Below, in pieces: positions 8,857 to 16,760 of a DNA stretch of 25,820 nt. The position numbers and the translations under genes are program-made. The notes beneath the pieces are model-generated. The model saw only the letters and a list, made by a program, of their open reading frames with translations, made no database searches and had not been told where the DNA came from. The stretch covers positions 36,835-62,654 of the forward strand of contig NWUY0300016140.1 in the NCBI GenBank assembly GCA_004151065.3, written 5' to 3'. The stretch is from Larix sibirica. Taxonomy: Eukaryota; Streptophyta; Pinopsida; Pinales; Pinaceae. Numbering within the stretch: the stretch's first letter is position 1; every line of letters begins with the position of its first letter.

Positions 8857-9923
8857 TGGTGTAGGAATCACTTCATATCTATAATTACACTCCCAAAACA
8901 AAGGCTAGTCCAATTGAGTGTCCTAGGAGCCCTTCAATCAGATATCCTTCCAATGCTGCCCACAAATTCTGACTTCAATGGACGCACAAGATACAAGTCA
9001 AGTCAACCGACGATGTTAGTCGAAGTGTAAAGCAATCTCTAGTCGGAATGTGAACGATGTGGTCGGCACTGGACGTGAGAGATCTCTCATCGAATGCTCT
9101 AGTCGATAACCAAGGTCAACTTCTAGTTGAATTATAATGGACAGGAAAATGTGTAGTTGATGATCAGAATGAGACTTAGGTCGACGATTATCGTGGATGG
9201 GAGGGAAATCAATCGAGATGTAAAAGGACCTCCAATGGAAGCTCCAATCAACCAGCTACTCCAAGTCGATACTCAATGTTCACAAATTCGAACATGCACA
9301 ATATTTTTTCAAAGAATTTAGTTGCTTGGTGTCTTGTGAATGTTGAATCCACACTGAATGACAATGTGATCTTCTTCAGTGTTAAGCCAATACGGAATCC
9401 ATTCTCCAACCAACAAGGAATAGACGGTGCTCAATGGTTTTGCATATGCATTCATTTAAAACAAGAAGTCAAAAATCACATCTTTAATGCCAACAATGGT
9501 TGAAACATCAGGTTGATAGGGCAGCAACAAGCATTCACATTTGCACCCAACAATTACTCAATCATGCTTCAATGGGCAAGTTGATAGAGAATCTCGTCTA
9601 GCACTAGGGTATATAGTTAACCCAAACATGCACGGATTCTCCACAAACATGTGGTAAGCATACTAAGGCACATGGTGTTTTTATAAAACCATTATTCACC
9701 GTATTCAAAACCCTTGGATCAAATACGCCCATAACAACCAAATTATGCCACAGACCAGGGCATAGATATTTGTTCATCGAGACCACTAAATAAATTGTCT
9801 CATATTTCTGCAAAACCCAGATCACAAACCCAACAACTATGATACCATGTTTGAACAAGTAATAAAAATCATAATAGAGAAACAAGTTTCCAATAAATGG
9901 TGGTGGTGTCTAAAGACATTGTT
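8857..9923 (-). repeat. 1.07-kb dispersed repeat, copy A
   Basis: This block matches 21046-22130 in the same orientation along its whole length, with perhaps one substitution per ten bases and several small indels (estimate by eye). Similarity starts near tggtgtaggaatcacttc and ends at ctaaagacattgtt. On the - strand it carries ACATGGTATCATAG (about 9839-9853), like a copia LTR end plus primer-binding site, which suggests the - strand is the sense strand. Short open frames exist on both strands (9276-9503 +, 9604-9885 -), but I recognise no domain. The class is unresolved; it may be an LTR-end-plus-leader piece of a copia element or a non-autonomous element. Confidence 0.85.
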
Positions 9924-10055
9924 GAATTGAAGCACAAATGATCTCTATAATGATCCGATGATTATAGATGGTCCAAAGGACAATCTAAAAATAAGTATAG
10001 GTAGGTACCCAACCAACAACCATAGGACCATATAAGTCAGAATGGTCCATAAAAT
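9924..10055. other. Junction between repeat copy A and + strand element
   Basis: No recognisable feature. A 5' LTR for the + strand element would be expected hereabouts, but nothing resembling the 12074 LTR start is present. Confidence 0.3.
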
Positions 10056-12060
10056 GTGGATATGAATCCCAAAGTGGACATATACAATGCAAGCCGACAA
10101 GGTGAGGTTAAAAAAAAACTAAGGTTCCAACAATTATCAAGGGGTGAAGTACAACAAATTATAACACCGTTACAAAATGGGGAGCTGGAGGAGGAAAAAG
10201 AAGTAGAATTGTACACAAATTCATTTATAGATGGTGTGGAGTTCACGTCAACAACTCCTATTAAGAAAATAACAAGGGGAAGAAAAACAAAAGAAACACT
10301 ATTCGGTATTGTTGACTCTAGTGAATATACCGGGGGCAACTCGCAAATAAATATCTCCACGCTAAGACCCACCGACTAGGACCATCCAAAGATAAATACG
10401 CACATGGAAAAGGTTCCTGCAAGAGTTTTATTGACAAAAGAAGGCACAAAAGTAACGGATCAATAGGAGAAGAAGAGAAAATTAATCATGGAGTTGAGCA
10501 TTGGCCTCGAGTATACTCAAGCCATGGCGAAAAGGAAATCATTGTGAATTCCATGAAAAACAAAATAATAATAGAAAATCACTTTCAAGTTGAAATGTGT
10601 ACTGAAGGAACAGGTGAGGATTGAACAAAGAAAAGTACATCAAAACCACCCAAGATTCCAACTTGACCACAGACATCTGGCAGACTAAATGTTGACAAGT
10701 CATCGGTTTCCCAATAAGTGGATTCAATGTAGGAATCATCACCTCCAAATCCAACATTGATCTTTCAAGAGAAGGATCATCCTAAAAAGTAGTCAGCTCC
10801 ACGAGAAAAGCAGTCGAATCCAGAAGAGAACCCATTGACCCCACAAGAAAAAATTTGACTCCACAACAAAATCAGTTGAATCCATAGGGACATTCTTCGG
10901 CATCTTAGGTGCAAAATTTAGAAATACTTCACAACAACAGGCTAGCTAAAACACTGGACAATCCAAATGATGATGACCCAAAGGAGTGAGGGCAAGAACA
11001 AGGCCCTTTTCAAATGACGAAACGAGAGGATGTCCTCATAACAATTATTTTTAAACCCAAAACTACAACTGATCATGAACTCCAGCAAATGACCAAATAG
11101 ATCATGAAAGAAAAGGACAAGATATAGAAGAGGCTAGTCTAATATCAACATTAAAAGTACCAAAAAGTAGCAAAGGCCTGGGCAGAATGCAAAGCAAAAG
11201 AAAAAGTTGCTATAGGATTCTAGCTATAGTAGGAATCTGGGGACCCTATCAGCTATCTTCAGAATTTAGTAACAACAATCATAAACCAACACCATATCCT
11301 CTTTAGAAGCCATAAGACATCAAGTGAACAAACAATAACCCTTATGGTTGAGTAATATGATAAACTGAACCAACTCAAAGGTCAGCTCATACAATAAGCA
11401 TGTGAAATAGTAGCCAATGCAGTTTTTACTATTTGGACATAAACTTAGGGCCATTAAAATGGTGGTATCATATTAGATCACTCGGCAACATAGAGCAATG
11501 GAAATCCCTCAACCAATTACTCCAGAAAGAGCAGCATGCCGTAGCAACAAGTAGAATTATAATAGGAAGAAGCAGAGTCACTGCAAGAGGGGAAGTTGAT
11601 GCACATTGAAGTCGAAAAAGTGCTCAACCACATGTATTTCCTAGATAGATGAATACAACATACCAACAACAAAGTCAACATTGAATCCCACGCTCGATAA
11701 CATGTTCCACTTGAATATACAGTTAGTATCCTTAGCAACCTCAAAAGTACCAATTTTTCTACTGAACAAACCATTGAAGAATGGCAAGAGATGCAGAACA
11801 AGCTACAATGTCAATGCCCCATATTTATAAAATAGTTATTGACATCCAAGCTACTCATATGGAGCCCCCACCACAACACCACCTCCAAAATTTGTCGATA
11901 ACTTATTCCAACCAAGTACATATGTAAATCAAGAGCCAATACCAACTGAAAGCATAGAAATTGATAAATCATAGCAATTATAATATACATTTTGTAAAAT
12001 TATTTCCTTTTGTGAAAGTTTTGTTGTATCATCTCCCTTTTTGTGGATGAATAAGTGTTT
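10056..12060 (+). pseudogene. Decayed coding interior of an LTR element, family uncertain
   Basis: The + strand is purine-rich and has long near-open runs. The best is 10056-10379 (107 codons), charged, with NGELEEEKEVELYT and ITRGRKTKET. Readable pieces then change frame: MEKVPARVLLTKEGTK (10404-10451), KVAKAWAECKAKEKVA (11163-11211), SYLQNLVTTIINQHHILF (11250-11303), and LGNIEQWKSLNQLLQKEQHA (about 11483-11541). High Glu, Lys, Gln and Leu content suggests helical or coiled-coil protein. It ends directly before a polypurine tract and LTR, so it is the 3' interior of an LTR element on the + strand. I see no RT, integrase or protease; it may be a gag or accessory ORF of a non-autonomous element. 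Confidence 0.5.
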
Positions 12061-12073
12061 GAGGGTGGGGAGA
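12061..12073 (+). other. Polypurine tract
   Basis: The sequence gagggtggggaga is twelve purines in thirteen bases and is followed at once by TGTTGG, the usual LTR start. This is the expected second-strand primer site at the 3' end of an LTR retrotransposon interior. Confidence 0.65.
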
Positions 12074-12353
12074 TGTTGGAAGGTCCTAGTCAATTAGTCA
12101 ACTAGGCCTTCTAGTTGACCGACAGTTAAGTGGTCAACTGGGGCATGTCAACCGACATATGCAAACATTCATGTGCAATTATCTATGTTGGTTAATATGT
12201 ATAAAAGGGCTATTAGCTTATGATGTAATTTGGTCCTTCTATTGATAATATAACAGATTATTGATATCATATTTACTCTTGTCTCCTTATGCATGCATGT
12301 CTATCTTAATGTACATTCGATAAATAATGGATGTAATCCCCTAGATTACAACA
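12074..12353 (+). repeat. 3' LTR of the + strand element
   Basis: It starts TGTTGGAAGGTCC after the polypurine tract and probably ends ...ATTACAACA, giving a TG...CA unit of 280 bases with imperfect terminal inversion (TGTTG/ACAACA). A TATA box (tataaaag) is at 12200-12207 and AT-rich sequence follows. Beyond 12353 the - strand gypsy RNase H similarity begins, so the LTR appears to abut that element. The five bases ccatg (12354-12358) would be one target duplication, but no left partner was found. The right end is less certain than the left. Confidence 0.6.
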
Positions 12354-12389
12354 CCATGCGATATATAAATGTTATGTGAGGTTTCTTAC

Positions 12390-12840
12390 TCTCTTATGCC
12401 CATGTTAATGATATAGATTCTAGTCTAGAATTTCATATGCAATGTTGCCTACAAATTAGTTGTAGCTTCTAGAAATGGTGAATCAATGTAATTATATCAA
12501 ATTTCTCGATAAAATTTTAACTTGTAAATATTTTCTAAACAATCACGGATCACAAACATCATAAATTTTATTCAACCATGCTACGAGGAGTTAAGAATCC
12601 AAATAAACACTAAGTTGTTGAATCTATAATTGTACTACTTTTTCAAGTAATTTGATTACTATTGCATACTTATCTTGGTTGTTTGTAGTTATTCCTATGC
12701 ACACACGACTTGAGTGAATGAGTGTGTGGAATGATGAATAGATATCCCAAGTTGTTGATGCTAGATTTTTCATCCACCTACTAGCACTTTCAATAAAACT
12801 AGTATGTGGTATCATATTAGGTGAACCATCTAAAACATCA
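12390..12840 (-). pseudogene. Additional RNase H-like domain after integrase
   Basis: From about 12830 the - strand reads HTSFIESASRWMKNLAS, then CIGITTNNQDKYAIVIKLLE, a stop, IQQLSVYLDS*LLVAWLNK, and after further stops a frame with RSYN*FVGNIAYEIL. This follows a Tat-type second RNase H: FIDGASR (here the Asp is Glu), TNNxAEYxAxIxLL (the Glu is Lys), LDSQLLVxQLN (Asp kept, Gln turned into a stop), and a last motif with Asn-Ile-Ala for DxLA. It starts just after the integrase C-terminus with only a stretch of Phe-rich codons between. Three of four acidic positions look altered. Established: Tat elements carry two RNase H domains. The position downstream of the integrase is what I see here. 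Confidence 0.7.
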
Positions 12841-12929
12841 ACAAAGTAAAAAAGATAAATTGGAAAATATATAGAAAATGAAAATGAAAAAAAAAGTGGC
12901 TAATTGTAGAGTGAGTATTATTTTTCATG

Positions 12930-13339
12930 GGGTAGAATCGCTTCAAATATAACCCATTGATTGGGTCTTTTAAGTGCCCACTTTTTGGGAAATCCACTCT
13001 CTTTACTAAACAACGTTGGATGATGAAAGGGATGTGCCACAAAGTGTTGAGTTTTCTTGGAACCAATTTTTTTTTTAATGCATCATAGGGTAATACTAGA
13101 TCGCCCTCATGGAAGGCCTTAGGATAGACTTGACAGCCATATTGGGATTTAGAATTATTTTTTATCATGTCATTATTTTGTAACAATGGTTGATGATCTT
13201 CAGCAATTTGTTCCAGTGCTATAATCATTTTCTCTAACATCATCATGTCAAGTAGTAATTTGACTACCATGCAAAAAGCATTTATTTCACACTCTGCATG
13301 TAACATTACTTCTACTTCATGTATGGGGTGGAGGGGCAT
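12930..13339 (-). pseudogene. Gypsy integrase C-terminal domain
   Basis: A 169-codon - strand frame begins just inside the core end (MPLHPIHEVEVMLHAECEI) and continues with ALEQIAEDHQPLLQNND, VYPKAFHEGDLVLPYD, LWHIPFIIQRCL and DPINGLYLKRFYP. These are the standard landmarks of plant gypsy integrase C-termini: VxxRxFxxGDLVLxYD, WxGPYxVxxxL and INGxxLKxYY. The SH3-like fold binds DNA near the integration complex. The part after FYP is Phe-rich and probably non-coding. This is the longest open piece of the gypsy element. Confidence 0.9.
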
Positions 13340-13840
13340 GTATCTTGATTAGGTAGTTTTGACCGACGTTCAATATACCCATAGGACGTAATATATCATG
13401 TGGTTCCAATTGGATATGTGTTTATCTATTGTCCATTGCAGCATGGTTTTGAGGACCTAATTGATGGCCTCAATTTGACCATTTGATTGTGGATAGTAAG
13501 GGGATGCAAACTCGTGTTTGAACCCTAAGAGTAATGACAATTCTTGGAACTATTCATTTTTGAAAAGTTTGTCATAGTCAAAGACCTATTGTTTTGGAAT
13601 TCTAAAATGATAAATGGCATGGTTAAAAACAACCTTGCTGTAGTGTAACCTTTGTTGTTATATGTGGGAATGGATTCGACCCATTTTGTGAAATAATCAA
13701 TGAAAAGTGTAATGTACTTGTGACCACCACCAAAGGTTGGTTTTCATGTCATTAAGTCGATTCCCCATTTGTAGAAAGGTCCAGCTATGATTGTTGGATG
13801 AATAGGGGTTGGTGGAGCTCATGATTTGAACATGAATATA
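13330..13840 (-). pseudogene. Gypsy integrase catalytic core
   Basis: From about 13800 the - strand gives GPFYKWGIDLMT, with the first catalytic Asp, then GGGHKYITLFIDYFTKWVES. After a frame change it gives RIPKQ*VFDYDKLFKNE, where the second Asp region normally reads SDxGxxF and the Asp seems kept, then SLLLGFKHEFASPYYPQSNG and QIEAIN, with the catalytic Glu kept. LWVY*TSVKTT follows, where TGA stands for the Arg codon of the usual AYRTS block. Five or so stops and at least two frameshifts inactivate it. The core is separated from its zinc region by the LINE insertion. Confidence 0.9.
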
Positions 13841-13842
13841 TG

Positions 13843-13861
13843 GGATTTCATGTATTACTTT
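13843..13861 (+). repeat. Target-site duplication of the LINE, left copy
   Basis: GGATTTCATGTATTACTTT matches 15280-15298 with one difference (A/G). The T run that follows is the complement of the LINE poly(A) tail. Confidence 0.85.
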
Positions 13862-13869
13862 TTTTTAAC

Positions 13870-14211
13870 AGAAACTGGAAAGGGGGTATATATTATAAAA
13901 AGGCTATGCACAGCCATACATTACAAAATGGAAGTTTAAACTTGAGCTTAGAAATGTTCTAGAGAGAATCCATCAAAATTTGCTCTGTTCCTTATCTAGA
14001 TAATTTTCTGTTATGCTTCCTATGTGTTTCCGTAATCGATAAGGGGTAAACCCTTACAAACTGAAAATTTAGCAATTTACAAAAAAACATTCAAACATAA
14101 GAGACAAGAGTATCATTCCTGATAACCAAGCAGACCCTAAACTTGTTGTTGGAAAGAGGCTTCATCTATAGGTAGCATATATTCACCTGGAGTCTCCTAA
14201 CAATGACTACA
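13870..14211 (-). other. LINE 3' untranslated region
   Basis: This lies between the stop of the - strand frame at 14212 and the poly(A). No coding similarity is seen on either strand. Confidence 0.5.
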
Positions 14212-14610
14212 CTATGTCATCTTTTCCATCTTTAAAATTTTGTATTTGATAATGTCCACAGTTCCCATGAGTTTGGTAATGTTCCTCTCCAAAACATCAA
14301 TGTGAGATTCCTGGCATGTGAGCTGTTGTGAGATGTATTTCATATCTTCTTCATATTCACGATTTTCCTTGAGGCTGGCGTAGACCACTTCATAAACCTT
14401 CCTGAGATGTTTTTTGAGATCTTCTATATTGGCCTTTAAATAAGCCATACCATCCATGAATACTATCGAATTTACAGAGGTTTGGGCGCAATCAGCATAA
14501 GTTGTGAAATAGGGCTGGGTAGGCAAGGAGAGCCTCTGCTCTGGTCTCTCAAAGATACTTCCAGTGCAAGCCACAGAATGGAGGGAGAGACCGTCCAGAT
14601 AATCCCACAA
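14212..14610 (-). CDS. Open frame in the LINE 3' region, coiled-coil-like
   Basis: A frame of about 132 codons without a stop lies downstream of the RNase H. The first ATG gives an 81-residue protein (MDGMAYLKANIEDLKKHL...); the upstream part has no ATG and follows a TAG, though the same frame is also open for about 50 codons before that TAG. The product is rich in Leu, Ile, Lys and Glu with hydrophobic residues spaced three to four apart (IEDLKKHLRKVYEVVYASL, then YISQQL, IDVLERNITKLM), as in coiled coils. I know no named family. It could be a third LINE ORF, captured host sequence, or chance in a young 3' UTR. Confidence 0.4.
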   Translation of the reverse strand: MWDYLDGLSLHSVACTGSIFERPEQRLSLPTQPYFTTYADCAQTSVNSIVFMDGMAYLKANIEDLKKHLRKVYEVVYASLKENREYEEDMKYISQQLTCQESHIDVLERNITKLMGTVDIIKYKILKMEKMT

Positions 14611-14866
14611 CCCCTACAAGCCTTCTCCAGAAACCTTCCCTTCTACCCACGAAAAAGACGGAGTGCGGGACATCATGCCAGAGCAAATTCCAAGAGGCTT
14701 AGAGCCTTGGGAACGACTCTCATTTAATGTATCATTGTGTCTTCTTCCAGCAGTGGGATGGACGCCATCTTGCTCTTTCCCACGCACCCTCCCAAGTAGC
14801 TTGGTTTAGGACAGCGCATATTTCTAATAGCTCCAATTCAAATGTAAGCGGGAGAGGCTAACCAGC

Positions 14867-15281
14867 CTACGGAATAAATCTGAATCTTTGTTTATCATTC
14901 CCATATTTCACAACTCCTATGCCATGATTGACTCCCTTATTGTCTAGCTCGTCAGCAATCTTATTATTTTCTCTTAGAATGTGAAGGTAGTTGACCTCTT
15001 GAGGAATGTTTAGATGAGAGATTCGGTTATATATTCTTTTACACCGAGGATTTCCTTTGACATGGCCATCTCTCATTTTTTGAATAACTTGTCTCGAATC
15101 TCCAAAAACCATTAGATTACCAACGTTTAATTTTGCAACATTTTCTAGGCCAAGAAGAAGGGATAACCATTCAGATATGTTATTAGATTTTTCTCCTAGT
15201 CCCCATGCAAAGGAGATTGCAATTTTTCCTCTGGTATCAAAGATAACCCCCCCCCCCCCCGCCGCACCTGCGTCCCCTAGG
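14867..15281 (-). CDS. LINE RNase H domain, open (5'-truncated)
   Basis: The - strand frame runs from the element's first bases: GDAGAAGGGGVIFDTRGKIA (first motif; Asp present), then AWGLGEKSNNISEWLSLLLG (Glu of the second motif present), LMVFGDSRQVIQKMRDG (third Asp present) and HILRENNKIADELDNKGVNH (last Asp present in IADEL). All four acidic positions expected of RNase H1-type enzymes are thus visible, unlike in the other copies here. It has no start codon of its own, because the protein continues upstream in a full element. Codons for the poly-Gly run lie in a 14-base C run (15247-15260). The stop follows RFRFIP. Confidence 0.85.
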
Positions 15282-15298
15282 ATTTCATGTATTGCTTT
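15280..15298 (+). repeat. Target-site duplication of the LINE, right copy
   Basis: GGATTTCATGTATTGCTTT, one mismatch from 13843-13861. Confidence 0.85.
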
Positions 15299-15640
15299 AC
15301 AACGTGAATGATATCATGAAAAAGTGAAGGCCAAAAACATTTGGCATGGACAAACTTTTGGGCAATGGATATTCCTAGTAAATTTCCACTACATGCACCT
15401 CTATGACAATAATTTAACACCTGCTCAACCTCATCTTGGGTAAGGAATCTACATAGGATAGTGTTTGCACCCTATCTATAAAGGACGTCTCCAATGGGGA
15501 TATATTGAGGGGCTTCCTATCATATGCATCGATGATCATCTCATGTCCAATGTTGGGAAAATTCATGTTTCTATATAGGTTAATGTGTCTTTGTACCATG
15601 AATCATCCAACAAAATAGTGTTGGTTGTGGAGTTTGATTA
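15299..15640 (-). pseudogene. Gypsy integrase N-terminal zinc region and linker
   Basis: On the - strand FVGxFMVQRHINLYRNMNF leads to the 61-codon frame 15414-15599, then across a shift to NYCHRGA-like and GISIAQKFVHAKCFWPSLF, DIIHVVKQYMKS. The last parts match the H2C2 zinc domain of gypsy integrases: YYWPxMxxDxxxxVxxCxxC. The Cys pair expected after VVKQ lies beyond the LINE insertion or has been lost. Its place just before the integrase core, once the LINE is removed, fits. Confidence 0.65.
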
Positions 15641-15689
15641 TATTCGCAATTCAGAGGTCTTGTTTCATTTGCATTTGGAACCTAGTTTC

Positions 15690-16060
15690 TGATGAGGGGT
15701 GTGGGGGTAACTTGCCTACCCAATTTTATCTCCAATGGGTCTAGGGGGGGTATGGCATATTTTGGATCCCTCCTTGGTAGGGGTTCAGGGGAAACACCCC
15801 TGAAGATAATCTTTCAGAAAAATGTCTAGTAAAATATTGTAATTACATAGTTAATCTGGACCATTCATCATTAGGTCGCAGATCTAATGCAAGAAGTTAT
15901 GATGGCGCCTTTATTTTTTCCCTAGAAGGAAACTCTCATTTTTATGAGGGCATTGTAGTATTGTTGATTATTGTGAGAAAGCACTATGAATGAGGGGTTA
16001 TTGTGAGAGATTAAAGGGGAGGTTGCATCGGATATGTTGTAGGTTTTATCCCTTCATCTT
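15690..16060. other. Unidentified segment interrupting the gypsy RNase H/linker
   Basis: Gypsy similarity fades on both sides of this block. It contains G-rich runs on the + strand (gaggggtgtgggggtaa near 15694), a perfect hairpin (15784-15804), and no coding similarity. It may be a fragment of a non-autonomous element or LTR; I found no duplication at its ends. Confidence 0.35.
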
Positions 16061-16340
16061 GTTGGACGACATAAATGAATGACTAGTTGTTTCTCCATGG
16101 ATGCAACCCATATCGGGTTAACCATGTATATCGATGTCTCTGTTGTATTTTATTCTTCCATGTTTTATTTTTGCATTCATTTTGATTTTTTATTGCTCTG
16201 CAACCTATTCCTAACAAATAGTGAACAAATGTTCATAAGGGATATCGTCATTGAGAGGGGGATGTACTTTATTAAATGGGAGTGTAGTAATGAACTCTGG
16301 TAGTACTAGGGATTTATTGCTTTTCATGGTTACAAGATAT
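16060..16340 (-). pseudogene. Gypsy post-RT region (RNase H/linker start)
   Basis: On the - strand EFITTLPFNKVHPPLNDD and IPYEHLFTIC are readable, then frames around NRDIDIHG and GETTSHSF. A similar acidic DDxPYExL stretch often stands between the first RNase H and the next domain in Tat-like elements. The following DIDIHG may be the FDGxxxxHG start of an RNase H. Frames change often and the assignment is tentative. Confidence 0.45.
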
Positions 16341-16760
16341 ATATAGAACTCTTGTAAAATAATGACCAACTGATAAAACTTTCCAATGATGAGTCATAAA
16401 TTAAGTGTATATTGCATTGGATTTGAATTAGCAACAACTCTCATTGTTTGAAGTTAGATGTAATGGTGTAACTTTTGTACTAAATGGATGATGGATAGTG
16501 CTAGTTTTTCTTCATGGCTGTAATATATTGGTGGTACATAATTTGTTTTACTCACATATTATATGAGATGTTCACATCCATATAAGCCTTGTTGTACCAA
16601 TACCCCGAGAACAACTACAATGGAAGCTCAAATATAAAGGATAAAATCCTTAATAAGATATGGGGGACTTATTAGTGGAGTGTTTGAAATAAATTTCTTC
16701 AGTGCATCAAAATATTGTTGTGCACGGAAATCCCATTGAAAAGGGATGTCATGGGGAAAC
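16340..16760 (-). pseudogene. Gypsy RNase H (next to RT)
   Basis: On the - strand FRAQQYFDALKK-like and TPLISPPYLIKDFILYI pieces (about 16670-16750) match the start of the gypsy RNase H (AFxxLKxxLxxxPxLxxPDFxxxFxLYxDAS). YHQYIT and THHWKVLSVGHYFTR follow, the latter recalling the LSGRxxxWxxxLxEF block. The domain sits directly after the RT thumb. The catalytic residues cannot be followed through the frameshifts. Confidence 0.6.

Larger units (their letters stand above)
13862..15279 (-). mobile_element. 5'-truncated LINE inserted in the gypsy integrase gene
   Basis: The segment is flanked by 19-bp duplications. On the - strand it starts abruptly at the first residues of an RNase H domain, runs through the stop at 14867, a long 3' region and ends in an A run (T run at 13859-13866). 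Reading the - strand, the duplication begins AAAG, as expected for L1-type target-primed insertion at a T-rich nick. Removing it rejoins the gypsy frame (VKQYMKS...HIFMF). The element must therefore be younger than the gypsy copy. Its RNase H frame is open from end to end, which also suggests youth. Confidence 0.9.

Noticed and set aside
10037-10372. 111-codon - frame opposite 10056-10379
   Set aside because: Hydrophobic, Ser/Phe-rich shadow of a charged + frame; the polypurine tract and LTR indicate + orientation.
11517-11801. 94-codon - frame, Cys/Leu/Ser-rich
   Set aside because: Shadow of the + strand LTR element interior; composition is that of an antisense Lys/Glu/Gln-rich frame.
14482-14727. 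81-codon + frame over the LINE 3' region
   Set aside because: Antisense to the LINE and overlapping the - strand frame; no domain.
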